From a virus: a stretch of DNA of 64,000 nucleotides. The first letter of the stretch is position 1. Each line of letters starts with the position of its first letter. The notes beneath the pieces were generated by a model. That model had not been told where the DNA came from. It did no database searches and worked only from the letters and a program-made list of their open reading frames with translations. Position numbers and translations under genes: made by a program. The stretch lies in IMG/VR virus record IMGVR_UViG_3300042691_025071, positions 62,001 to 126,000 of that record. The stretch is one strand, 5' to 3'. Positions 10,140 through 18,722 of this stretch are shown here, in pieces.

Positions 10140-11102
10140 ATGTTTAAAACAACAATAAATTTAGTACCAACAGGACAAGCGTTCGATATATACTCCGGAT
10201 TAACATCAAGTACAACGGTTAATTTGATTGCAACCAATGTTACAAATTCATTTGAACATACTTTTGAAATAACAGATTTAGTACTCGGATCGAATACTTT
10301 ACAACATTATTTTCTAAAACTTTCGTGTGAAGAATGTGGAAATATATTAATTAAAGTTAAGGCACATGACATTGAATATTGCCAACCAATAAATCCATTT
10401 GATTTTATTTTTGATTTGACATTAAAATCAATAATCGAATTAGATGAAAATCCATCACTAGAACCAAGTTTAACAAATCCGATAGATTGGCTTACCGATG
10501 TATTTTTAAGTAATGGTTTGGGTCAATCACAATCATGTCTAATTTGTCCACCATGTAATGATTTTTATTATATAGGTAACACTTACACGTACCTATCAAT
10601 GTTTGAGACTGCTTCAGTTCCAAATGATAAAACGTATATAAATGCCTTAACAGGTTGTTGTATAAACTACGCTATGTCGGCACAAACATATTTATTGGAT
10701 TACATTCCCACTGTCGGGATATCAAATGCAATTCCACCTGATGAAGAAATAGATGGTGTGGTATACAAATATTCTTCATGTAACAATGGATTTAAAGAAA
10801 AAATTCAATTGTTAAAAACTCTAGATCCAACTAAATTTAGTAGTTTAATTGAGATTGGAATTTTTGAAGTGGGTACAATCGGAAATTCAACCGGATTAGA
10901 TAACTTAATAAATTTTTATACCGGTAACACCATAAATAATTATGACGGAATTAATACGATTGGAGATACAATCCAAGATTGGATGAGTAGTGGTATTTTC
11001 TTTTTATGTCATGGTCGTGATTATAGAATGGGTGATCATGGAGGATTTAATAAAACAATTGAAGACTTAACAACACCACCACCCAGCCCTATTATACCTT
11101 AA
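10140..11102 (+). CDS. virion-region protein, unknown
   Basis: A 320-residue protein with no family I recognise. The N-terminal 90 residues look like an all-beta adaptor with paired cysteines (KLSCEECGN). A second cysteine pair, CLICPPCND, precedes a mixed alpha/beta half. The C-terminus is proline-rich (TTPPPSPIIP). It sits in the run of tail genes with short spacers, so a structural or tail-assembly role is inferred. ATG is 19 bases after the previous stop. Confidence 0.55.
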   Translation: MFKTTINLVPTGQAFDIYSGLTSSTTVNLIATNVTNSFEHTFEITDLVLGSNTLQHYFLKLSCEECGNILIKVKAHDIEYCQPINPFDFIFDLTLKSIIELDENPSLEPSLTNPIDWLTDVFLSNGLGQSQSCLICPPCNDFYYIGNTYTYLSMFETASVPNDKTYINALTGCCINYAMSAQTYLLDYIPTVGISNAIPPDEEIDGVVYKYSSCNNGFKEKIQLLKTLDPTKFSSLIEIGIFEVGTIGNSTGLDNLINFYTGNTINNYDGINTIGDTIQDWMSSGIFFLCHGRDYRMGDHGGFNKTIEDLTTPPPSPIIP

Positions 11103-11114
11103 AAATAATTATAT

Positions 11115-11780
11115 ATGAGTAATAGAAAATATAATATTCTTGAATTTTTGATAAATTATTGTGAAGATAATTCACCATCACCTACCGATGATGATGTTTT
11201 AAGTACTTGGGATGAATTATTAGATGAAGGATTTTCTACATCAGCATATACTCAAACTATATGTTGTGATGAATGTGATCTATCGGGTACCACAGTATTT
11301 GCGTCGATTGAAACTTTTTTGAAATATGCGGAAGCGGTTAGTTTAACATATGATGGTACATGTCCAGTAAGTGGTTTAACTTGTTGTATTAGTGCTTATG
11401 GTAATATTAATTCTTATGACATACTTTTAAATTCTTTAGGTGCAACGGGAGATCCACCATTTCAGAATTGTATAAATATAGTAAATGATTGCCCATATTT
11501 AGATTTTAATACAGTATTAAATAGAATTATTTCTGAATTTGGATATAATACCACTAAAGTGATTTTAGATAAAGGTGTAGTATTATTAGGTAATATTTCT
11601 ATAAAATGTTTACTTGATTATCTGGATACCAAAAGTGAAAATTTTAGAGGATTATTTTTATTAAAATTACTTGATAAAGGAATGATATATGATTGTCAAA
11701 ATGAAAAATTTGCAGGAGTTGAAACTTGGTTAAAATATGCCGAAGCAGTAGGATTAACATCAAGTGCTGCGGTTCCATAA
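11115..11780 (+). CDS. virion-region protein with an internal repeat, unknown
   Basis: A 221-residue protein. The peptide FASIETFLKYAEAVSLT near residue 57 recurs as FAGVETWLKYAEAVGLT close to the C-terminus, so the protein contains an internal duplication around a helix. Several cysteines (CCDECD, LTCCIS) lie near the first copy. No catalytic motif is visible. Its position 12 bases after the previous tail gene suggests a virion component or assembly factor; function is not known. Confidence 0.5.
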   Translation: MSNRKYNILEFLINYCEDNSPSPTDDDVLSTWDELLDEGFSTSAYTQTICCDECDLSGTTVFASIETFLKYAEAVSLTYDGTCPVSGLTCCISAYGNINSYDILLNSLGATGDPPFQNCINIVNDCPYLDFNTVLNRIISEFGYNTTKVILDKGVVLLGNISIKCLLDYLDTKSENFRGLFLLKLLDKGMIYDCQNEKFAGVETWLKYAEAVGLTSSAAVP

Positions 11781-11820
11781 ACTTTATTATTAAAAATAAA
11801 CAATTTATATTTATTATATC

Positions 11821-13908
11821 ATGGGTTTAAATGTTAGGTTATATAATTTACAAATACCACATAACTTTATTGTAGAATATAGTGGAGGGTCATCAAGTTC
11901 ATATGTGTTTTTTGGGGCATTTCCAAGCCTAACATCATCTGTTGTTATAACAAATTTGGAATTTGATACGAGGTACTTTATAAAAGTAACGGATATTGTT
12001 GATGGTACATCAACAATAACTACAATATATACTAATGATAGTAAGGTTTATGAATGTTATGATACTGTAGATTTTTATCTTGATGTTAGTACCACAGGTA
12101 GTTGTACTAATAGTAGTGTTACAATATATGATTTGGTTTCAGGTGCAACAAATTTTGGTAATCATTCATCTGTCGTTAACGGTGTACCAAATAGTTATCG
12201 TATATATACAGGTTTCACATATGAAATTTCGGCTTCAACATTTGTAACAACGGCAACAACAAATCCATCTACTGGGTTTATTTATGAATTTAAAAATTTT
12301 AGTCCAACACACAAACCTGTTTATATTTTTCTTGAACATGGGGACGGTAGTATAAAAAATAATACATTAACTGATCCAAAAAAACAAGGTGGATTTCAAG
12401 TAAGGGTTGTTTTTATTGGATGCCCCGTATGCTTTAATCATTTATGTTATAGTTCAGATACAGAATATAATACAACACTATATTATCCAATGGGTGTTTA
12501 CAATGAAAGACCATATTATCAAATATGTTGTGATGATTATTATGTATTTTGGAATGAATCTAATAATAGATGGGAAGTAAGAGATGATATTGGTAATGGT
12601 ACATTACATTCTATTTTATCATATGATGTTGATTATCCTGTAAGTAATCCACCAACGTATATGTGGTCTGCAATCACATCCAATGTTGGTGATATTTTTT
12701 CAAGTAGATTTGAGGAATGTCCACCATCATGTGATATTCAAGTAACAGGAACAACATTACCTTGTGATTTTACTTATGAATTGACCATACCAGAAATAGA
12801 TGAAAATACGGAAATAAATATTTATTTTGATTCATCCGGATCGATGAATTCAACATTATCTCCATTAATCAATATGAACAGTGGAATATTAAAACCATGT
12901 TTATTACCTTATTTTAATAATGATTCTGTCTTATATGATCAAAGAGTTAGTATCACATCAATTAGTGACGAACGAATATTCCAATGGATGAATAATACAG
13001 GTAGTTCACCATCAATAACCACTGTTATTAATTTAGTTTTTTCGGATGAAAATAGTCCATACGGTGCAGAATGGGGTGTCTCATCATGGGAAACCGCCAG
13101 AACACCTCAGTATGATACAGATATGGTTGCTTTAACCAGTACATTAAATCAATTACCATTTGGGAGATATTTTGCAACCATATTTAGGGTTATTGGAAGT
13201 ACCGAGTATGGTTCATTTATTCAGGCTGTTAGTGGTGATACATCCTTATCAACACTATATACTGGATCAACATATGGTTTATCTGGAAGAAATAACATTA
13301 ATTATGAATTAAATACTTTGGCGGCGTCAACACCATCATATTATGCAGATCTGATAATTAACTCACTAAATAACTTAGGATTTAATTTGTCACTTTGCAG
13401 TTCACTACCCATCGTAACACCAACACCAACTAGTACACCAACTCCTACTAGTACACCAACACCTACATCGACTAGCACTCCAACTCCTACTAGTACACCT
13501 ACACCAACTAGTACACCAACACCAACTAGTACACCAACACCAACCGGAATAACCGCTGAAATTGTTGCATTTGGTGAAAGTGATGGTTCTGGATTTATTA
13601 ATGGAACAGTCAATGTGATTGCGGGGACGACTTTAGATTTATTAGATTTCGATTTTGTCATTAGAAGATTTAGTGATCCGACGTGTACAACATTTGTAAG
13701 TGGAAACGCGACCTTACCTAGTTTATTATTACCTGCCGGAAACACATCGGCGACTGATAGTACAGGTGTTAGTGAAATCGGTGTTGCTAGTTTAAGAGTA
13801 ATTAATTTGGCTGTAAATGGAATTGGATTAACAACAAATCCACAAATAATTACTATTGGTACGAATAATTACAAAATTTATGGATTAAACCAATGTACGG
13901 GAATGTAA
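11821..13908 (+). CDS. tail protein with FN3-like, WN-module, vWA-like and linker domains
   Basis: A 695-residue modular protein. Residues 1-85 fit a fibronectin type III pattern (TNLEFDTRYFIKVTD). A module around WNESNNRWEVR (about residue 244) is the fifth copy of the repeat found in the giant protein at 21. Residues about 335-520 resemble a von Willebrand A domain: strand NIYFDSSGSMNS places D337, S339 and S341 as the DxSxS metal-binding triad. A TPTPTS linker at about 534-575 leads to a unique 120-residue beta domain. In known proteins vWA domains bind ligands through a divalent metal, so adhesion is inferred. A TATTTATT element lies 5 bases before the ATG. Confidence 0.65.
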   Translation: MGLNVRLYNLQIPHNFIVEYSGGSSSSYVFFGAFPSLTSSVVITNLEFDTRYFIKVTDIVDGTSTITTIYTNDSKVYECYDTVDFYLDVSTTGSCTNSSVTIYDLVSGATNFGNHSSVVNGVPNSYRIYTGFTYEISASTFVTTATTNPSTGFIYEFKNFSPTHKPVYIFLEHGDGSIKNNTLTDPKKQGGFQVRVVFIGCPVCFNHLCYSSDTEYNTTLYYPMGVYNERPYYQICCDDYYVFWNESNNRWEVRDDIGNGTLHSILSYDVDYPVSNPPTYMWSAITSNVGDIFSSRFEECPPSCDIQVTGTTLPCDFTYELTIPEIDENTEINIYFDSSGSMNSTLSPLINMNSGILKPCLLPYFNNDSVLYDQRVSITSISDERIFQWMNNTGSSPSITTVINLVFSDENSPYGAEWGVSSWETARTPQYDTDMVALTSTLNQLPFGRYFATIFRVIGSTEYGSFIQAVSGDTSLSTLYTGSTYGLSGRNNINYELNTLAASTPSYYADLIINSLNNLGFNLSLCSSLPIVTPTPTSTPTPTSTPTPTSTSTPTPTSTPTPTSTPTPTSTPTPTGITAEIVAFGESDGSGFINGTVNVIAGTTLDLLDFDFVIRRFSDPTCTTFVSGNATLPSLLLPAGNTSATDSTGVSEIGVASLRVINLAVNGIGLTTNPQIITIGTNNYKIYGLNQCTGM
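13420..13545 (+). repeat. in-frame Thr/Pro/Ser tandem repeat
   Basis: Fourth copy of the TPTPTS-coding DNA repeat (caccaacaccaactagtaca units). The antisense VGVGVLV frame over it is a shadow. Confidence 0.85.
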
Positions 13909-13935
13909 AATAAAAATAAATGTATTTATTAATGT

Positions 13936-16041
13936 ATGAGCTTTTTAACAGAAAATAACTCTGAGTTTTTATCGGCCAGAGTAACAAAAAAAGGTAGAAA
14001 TTCAATCGCTAAGGGAAATTTTGTAATTTCATATTTCCAAATTGGTGATTCCGAATATGATTATAGTGCACCATTTACAAATTTAGATGGTACTTTTAAA
14101 AAACCATTTCAAAAAGTTTTTGCCCCACACGATAAAGAAACAGTTGTTAAATATCCATACAAAATAGACACAACAGTAACAACAACAACCTATGGGGTCC
14201 CTGTTCAAAATTCATATACTGACATTTTAAGAAATCCGATGGGTCCCGCGGGATTTGTTTCACAATATATTGAATATGATGATATTGATTGTATAGGAAC
14301 AAAGGTAATGTGTGTGACGGATAGAATCGATATATCCACAATTAATGGTTCTTCTTCTATTGATGTTTTATCTGGAGATACATTTCAAACTTGTGAATAT
14401 ATTACGTTGGTATTCGATCAGTTTGGTGGGACCGATCCAAATGTTCCAATAATAACCGGACAATCAAATAGTTTAATTTATAAAGTTTTAAGTATTAGTG
14501 GAAATACAATATATCTTGATAGACCCACACCAGACTTATCAACTTTAACAGGTTTTGCACAAGTTGTTTGTAATAAATGTCAAATAGAATTTCCACCATC
14601 AACTAGTGTTGCACCGATATGTTTACCACAACCAATTGATCCAATGGATCAACACGATCCGTGGACATTAAATGTTGTGTGGAATGAGAATCCTATAGGT
14701 TATAGTGGTTTAACAAACATAAACTTAACAGGTTTCACAAGTAATCAACACATATCAACAAAACAATTTTTAGGATACACAACATCATCCGGACAAACCA
14801 TTAATAATACCACATCGTACAAAAATTCTTTTGGTGAATCAATAACCGTGACACCTGAAGAACAAAGGGTATTGGCGGTTATACATTATTCAGAGTTAGG
14901 TGATATAAGATTTGATCCTGAAAGATTCTTTAAATATGATGATTATTTAAGTACCAATAACAATGTTAATGATTCAATATTAGAAGATGAAAATGGTTTA
15001 CCATTAACTGATTTAGAATACTTCCAAGTATTTATACCATTTATTTGTTACCATAGAAATACAAGTAATGTTGTTGGAGCGTTATTTAATATGGATACAG
15101 TTGATTATGAAATCACGACACCATCACCAATCTTAAATGGTAATTCAAATATACCATATAGATACTTACTTGATGAACAAAATAATAGAGTTGGTAAAGT
15201 TTTTTACACTAAAAAAACAATAATTTTTGATGACCAAGAATTAGTTGCTTTATTAGATTACAGAAGCAATAGAAGATATACTTTAGATGCACCAAAATTA
15301 TATTTGGTACCAAGTGACACCACAGCACCAAATTCAGTTTTAACAGGATCAACAGATCAAACAATATGGGTGACATATACTTTTACCAATTCAGATAAAG
15401 GTTTAAATGGTTTACCTTGTAATTATTATTCAAAAATACAGGGCACAACAATACCAACAAGTTTAGTTGTTAAATTCGATACCACCGCATTTAGTTATAT
15501 GAAAACAACTCTTCCAAATGTTGTTGATGGATTCGTTGGTACTGAGTTTAAAATTTTAGTACAAATAACAAAAACAGGTCAAAGACCCGTACCTGATGAT
15601 TGGATTGAAATTGATTTTACAACAGAAGCGGGAGGTAACGGAGTTAATTTTCTTGACCCCGTAAATTTAAGAGACATTTCATTTATTGTTAATTTTTCAA
15701 AATATAACAGCGGAACACAATATGTGATAGACAATTATTTTGGTAATGGTTACATTGTACATGAACCATCAACGCAACCAAAGTTTGGTGATGAACAACC
15801 GTTTCCTGGAAGTATAAAAGTTGTTAGATCAAGTGACATTGAGGTTATGAATTTTTTGGTTAACTTACCAAGTACACAATTTACCGAAACACAGAACCCA
15901 ACATATGTTGCTGGTGAAGATAAAAAGATAACTGAGATTGCTCTTTTAGATAGTAATAAAGAAGCCTTGGTTGTTGCTAAATCAGCGAAACCAATTGTTA
16001 GAAGAGGAACACAAGTTTTTGCAATCAAAATAGACTTCTAA
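13936..16041 (+). CDS. virion structural protein (tail/baseplate)
   Basis: A 701-residue protein starting SEFLSARVTKKGRNSIAKG followed by YFQIGDSEYDY. This opening (xRxTxKGRxxIAxG...xxGDSxxxY) is a recurrent start of phage tail-fibre or baseplate structural proteins, related in pattern to tail-collar fibre N-termini. The rest is beta-rich with no catalytic motif. It closes the first virion block; the next gene is a nuclease after a 38-base gap. A role in baseplate or fibre attachment is inferred from the opening motif and context. Confidence 0.6.
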   Translation: MSFLTENNSEFLSARVTKKGRNSIAKGNFVISYFQIGDSEYDYSAPFTNLDGTFKKPFQKVFAPHDKETVVKYPYKIDTTVTTTTYGVPVQNSYTDILRNPMGPAGFVSQYIEYDDIDCIGTKVMCVTDRIDISTINGSSSIDVLSGDTFQTCEYITLVFDQFGGTDPNVPIITGQSNSLIYKVLSISGNTIYLDRPTPDLSTLTGFAQVVCNKCQIEFPPSTSVAPICLPQPIDPMDQHDPWTLNVVWNENPIGYSGLTNINLTGFTSNQHISTKQFLGYTTSSGQTINNTTSYKNSFGESITVTPEEQRVLAVIHYSELGDIRFDPERFFKYDDYLSTNNNVNDSILEDENGLPLTDLEYFQVFIPFICYHRNTSNVVGALFNMDTVDYEITTPSPILNGNSNIPYRYLLDEQNNRVGKVFYTKKTIIFDDQELVALLDYRSNRRYTLDAPKLYLVPSDTTAPNSVLTGSTDQTIWVTYTFTNSDKGLNGLPCNYYSKIQGTTIPTSLVVKFDTTAFSYMKTTLPNVVDGFVGTEFKILVQITKTGQRPVPDDWIEIDFTTEAGGNGVNFLDPVNLRDISFIVNFSKYNSGTQYVIDNYFGNGYIVHEPSTQPKFGDEQPFPGSIKVVRSSDIEVMNFLVNLPSTQFTETQNPTYVAGEDKKITEIALLDSNKEALVVAKSAKPIVRRGTQVFAIKIDF

Positions 16042-16079
16042 ACTTTACATTTTTAAAAATATCACGTATATATTCTTTT

Positions 16080-16685
16080 ATGAGTATAAAATTAAAGAAT
16101 AGTCCAAAGATATTAGGTTTGGATATATCAACAAAGACAATTGGATTTGCGTTATTTGATTTAACTGGTTCTAAATTATTGGAATTAACACACTTTTCTC
16201 CAAAAATAAAACCTCAACCTGAAGACAAACTTGAGGAATTATTGAAGAAGGCGGATGCCTTCAAAAAACATATCGAGAATTATAAAGATATGGGTATCCT
16301 TCGTGTAATCATCGAAGAACCATTGTTAAATTCAAATAACATTTATACCGTTCAGACTTTATTGAGGTATAATACAATGATTTGTAAAATAGTTTATGAT
16401 ACTTTGGGAATTGTGCCCACCTTTATATCAACATATAATGCAAGAAAATTTGCATTTCCTGATTTAGTTAATAAAAATGACAAAGGTAAAAATGTTTTGT
16501 TTGGTGGTTATCCAAAAGACATTGATAAAAAACAAGTAATTTGGGAACATGTAAATGCGGTTTGTGCAGATGTTAAGTGGTTATATGATAAAAATAACAA
16601 ATTAAAGAAAGAAAACTTTGATATGAGTGATGCCGCAACTGCTGTTATTGGTTATGTTAACATGATTAAATTAGAAAAAAATTAG
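16080..16685 (+). CDS. RuvC-like Holliday junction resolvase / RNase H-fold nuclease
   Basis: A 201-residue protein with the RuvC/RNase H-fold acidic set: D15 in ILGLDISTKT, E79/E80 in RVIIEEPLL and D181/D184 in DMSDAATAV. These match the first-strand Asp, the central Glu and the C-terminal Asp of phage and bacterial crossover-junction endonucleases, which resolve branched DNA before packaging or during repair. Length is slightly above RuvC. It heads the recombination/replication block, which supports the role. It could instead be a related YqgF-like nuclease; specific junction cleavage is not shown by sequence alone. Confidence 0.75.
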   Translation: MSIKLKNSPKILGLDISTKTIGFALFDLTGSKLLELTHFSPKIKPQPEDKLEELLKKADAFKKHIENYKDMGILRVIIEEPLLNSNNIYTVQTLLRYNTMICKIVYDTLGIVPTFISTYNARKFAFPDLVNKNDKGKNVLFGGYPKDIDKKQVIWEHVNAVCADVKWLYDKNNKLKKENFDMSDAATAVIGYVNMIKLEKN

Positions 16686-16686
16686 T

Positions 16687-16770
16687 ATGGGTGAATTAGA
16701 TTATAGTTCAGATAATCCAACTGAATTAACAATGAAAATAGGTGTTAATAGAGCAATATTAAATTTTTAA
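16687..16770 (+). CDS. possible 27-residue peptide
   Basis: ATG one base after the resolvase stop opens a 27-codon frame (MGELDYSSDNPTELTMKIGV...). The close coupling is like other small genes here, but no family is recognised and the length gives little statistical support. It may be a real micro-gene or the remnant of a longer one. Confidence 0.3.
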   Translation: MGELDYSSDNPTELTMKIGVNRAILNF

Positions 16771-16815
16771 AAAAATCCGGCAACTTAAATTTTACATTTT
16801 ATAATTATTCAACTA

Positions 16816-16823
16816 TATTTATA
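16816..16823 (+). promoter_or_regulatory. TATTTATA element upstream of a structured leader
   Basis: Match to the octamer found upstream of many late-type genes in this window. Here it precedes the GAAA hairpin and terminator, so transcription may begin just after it and produce a short RNA. Confidence 0.4.
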
Positions 16824-16825
16824 TA

Positions 16826-16894
16826 GACGGGGCATGTAGAAATACATGTTGGTTGGTATCCCTCGGAGTTGGTGTCTCCGGGGGATTTTTTTTT
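16826..16894 (+). ncRNA. candidate small structured RNA: GNRA hairpin plus terminator hairpin
   Basis: Between the resolvase and primase lies a GC-richer stretch. It has a 6-bp stem CATGTA/TACATG closed by a GAAA tetraloop (16833-16848), a short G/T-rich linker, then a 10-bp stem with one G-T pair (16859-16885) followed by nine T. A TATTTATA element lies just upstream. A short stable transcript is plausible, but it could simply be an attenuator or leader of the primase gene. No known RNA family was recognised. Confidence 0.4.
16859..16894 (+). terminator. intrinsic terminator before the primase gene
   Basis: Stem TCCCTCGGAG / CTCCGGGGGA with a 7-base loop (TTGGTGT) is followed by TTTTTTTTT. 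This is the strongest stem-loop in the window and a textbook Rho-independent terminator. A long open frame can be read across it from 16853, but that reading is an artefact of the hairpin. Confidence 0.8.
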
Positions 16895-16921
16895 ATCACT
16901 TTTTTTTCTTATCATTTGACA

Positions 16922-17863
16922 ATGACCGAACAAGAAGTACAATACGAACCGATAATAGAGATATTAGAAGATATTCTTGGTGAATGTAGATCACACAATG
17001 ATTACAGATACCAAATGTCCTTTGACTGTCCTGTTTGTTCATACGATGTTAAAGGTTTGGATTCTGGTGACGGTAAAGGTAACTTAGAGGTTAATTACAA
17101 ATATTCAGTTTATAAATGTTGGGTTTGTTGTGAAACCCATGAAACACACGGATCAATATATAAACTTATTAAAAAATTCGGAACACCAAAACAATTGAAA
17201 AAATATCAATTGTTAAAACCAGAAGAAGTTGAGGATTTTAAAAATAGAACATATAAAAAAGTAAGATTACCAAAAGAATTCGTACCATTTAAAAATATTT
17301 CATCTGGTTTAAAATTAACTCATCACTATAAACAAGCAATGGGTTATCTTAAAAAAAGAAACATAACAGATGAAATGATTGAAAAGTATAACATTGGATT
17401 TTGTTATACTGGTCATTATGAAAACAGAATATTGATACCATCATATGATGAGGAACAAAATCTAAATTATTTTATTGCTCGTTCGTATTTGTCAAAAACA
17501 AAATTGAAATATAAAAATCCCGATGTTCCAAAAGAAACGATAGTTTGGAATGAACATTTAATAAAATGGGATGAACCGATTTATATTGTTGAAGGAGTTT
17601 TTGATAGTATATTTATCCCAAATTCAATTCCGTTATTGGGTAAATTTATGAGTGAAAAAATATTTAATTTATTATATGAAAAGGCAAAAAAAATAATTTT
17701 AGTACTTGACCCCGATGCTTGGTTAGATACAGAAAAACTTTATCACAGAATAAATTGTGGTAAATTATTTAGTAAAGTATTTGTTATAAAATTAGAAGGC
17801 GACAAAGACATTGCCGACTTACAAGGAAAATTAGACGATTATAAAATACATCAATTAGATTAA
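16922..17863 (+). CDS. DNA primase with zinc-binding and Toprim domains
   Basis: A 313-residue primase that would lay down RNA primers at the phage fork. A zinc site is formed by C36, C39, C66 and C69 (CPVC ... CWVC). The Toprim part near residues 218-265 shows IYIVEGVFDSIF, carrying the catalytic Glu, and LVLDPDAW, the DxD metal site. The size is like T4 gp61 rather than the longer DnaG, and no helicase domain is fused. ATG at 16922 is chosen because upstream codons in frame fall in the terminator hairpin. It is followed after one base by the PD-(D/E)XK nuclease, so the two are probably co-transcribed. Confidence 0.8.
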   Translation: MTEQEVQYEPIIEILEDILGECRSHNDYRYQMSFDCPVCSYDVKGLDSGDGKGNLEVNYKYSVYKCWVCCETHETHGSIYKLIKKFGTPKQLKKYQLLKPEEVEDFKNRTYKKVRLPKEFVPFKNISSGLKLTHHYKQAMGYLKKRNITDEMIEKYNIGFCYTGHYENRILIPSYDEEQNLNYFIARSYLSKTKLKYKNPDVPKETIVWNEHLIKWDEPIYIVEGVFDSIFIPNSIPLLGKFMSEKIFNLLYEKAKKIILVLDPDAWLDTEKLYHRINCGKLFSKVFVIKLEGDKDIADLQGKLDDYKIHQLD

Positions 17864-17864
17864 A

Positions 17865-18722
17865 ATGGATTTAAAACAAATTTCTGACGAAATAAAAGAA
17901 GTTATTTCAAAAAGACAAAAAGAACTACAATTAACATTTGTGGAGGATAAACACATTTATTATATGGTGGATACTGACGGTAAAATAAAAAGTAATTTTC
18001 CATCTGTATCTAAATTAATTAAAAAATTCTACAAACCATTTGATGCCGAAGGAACCGCTTTAAGAATGTGTAATGGTGATCCGATTGAAGCGAAAAAATT
18101 ACAGGAACAATGGAGAGAGGCGGGTAATACTTCCACTAATATGGGTAGTAGAGTTCATTATATTTTAGAAAGTGAACTTGTTGAAAGATACGGTAACTAT
18201 AAAGAAGTTAGACAACCAATATTTGAATGTGATGAAAACCAAATTCAAAAAGGGGATAGTATGATTTCGGCAGGTAAGAATTTTTTAGATTTAATGAACG
18301 AAAGAGGTGCGATACTATTAGATACTGAAATGGTTTTAGGTGACAATGAATTAGGTTACACAGGACAACCAGATAAATTTTGGTTAATGTTAAATAAAGA
18401 TAAAACAGATTATGGGTTGGTAGTTACCGATTGGAAAACAAATCAACCTAAAAATTTTGAAGTACAACATTATACGGGTAAATTATATTCACCGTTTCAA
18501 GACTATCACGATACGGCGTTAGGTCATTATTATTTACAATTACCATTATATGCCAGACTTTTCCTTAAAATGTTAAAAGGAACTAAGTATGAAAATTTAA
18601 GATTACTTGGTTGTGTTGTTGTTTTATTAAAAGATGATGGTACGTTTGTTGAATATAAAGTACCACAAGATGTAAATAAAAAAGTATTTGATTTGGATTT
18701 AACAAAATATATTAAAAGATGA
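17865..18722 (+). CDS. PD-(D/E)XK (RecB/Cas4-like) nuclease
   Basis: A 285-residue nuclease-fold protein. The core reads GYTGQPDKFW then VVTDWKTNQPK, the D...(D/E)xK arrangement of RecB-type exonucleases, followed by HYYLQLPLYA, the downstream Q/Y helix. An upstream MGSRVHYILE matches the His-containing first motif of the family. A role in processing DNA ends during recombination or replication is inferred, supported by its place between the primase and the gp47-like gene, with which it overlaps by four bases (ATGA). Metal-dependent strand cleavage is expected of the family. Confidence 0.75.
   Translation: MDLKQISDEIKEVISKRQKELQLTFVEDKHIYYMVDTDGKIKSNFPSVSKLIKKFYKPFDAEGTALRMCNGDPIEAKKLQEQWREAGNTSTNMGSRVHYILESELVERYGNYKEVRQPIFECDENQIQKGDSMISAGKNFLDLMNERGAILLDTEMVLGDNELGYTGQPDKFWLMLNKDKTDYGLVVTDWKTNQPKNFEVQHYTGKLYSPFQDYHDTALGHYYLQLPLYARLFLKMLKGTKYENLRLLGCVVVLLKDDGTFVEYKVPQDVNKKVFDLDLTKYIKR

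Noticed and set aside
9952-10158. Overlapping +1 frame inside the 9174 gene
   Set aside because: Composition (His/Gln/Tyr-rich) is that of an out-of-frame reading and it lies within a supported gene.
6085-13545. Direct repeats that might look like a CRISPR array
   Set aside because: Units are 6-18 bases, in frame, inside coding genes, without spacers of uniform length or cas genes.
1-16041. Diversity-generating retroelement near the tail proteins
   Set aside because: No reverse transcriptase, template repeat or adenine-specific variable copy was seen; the linkers explain the modularity better.
16853-16921. Upstream extension of the primase gene (VSLGVGVSGGFFF...)
   Set aside because: The codons fall inside a terminator hairpin and T run; the zinc-binding domain starts normally from ATG 16922.
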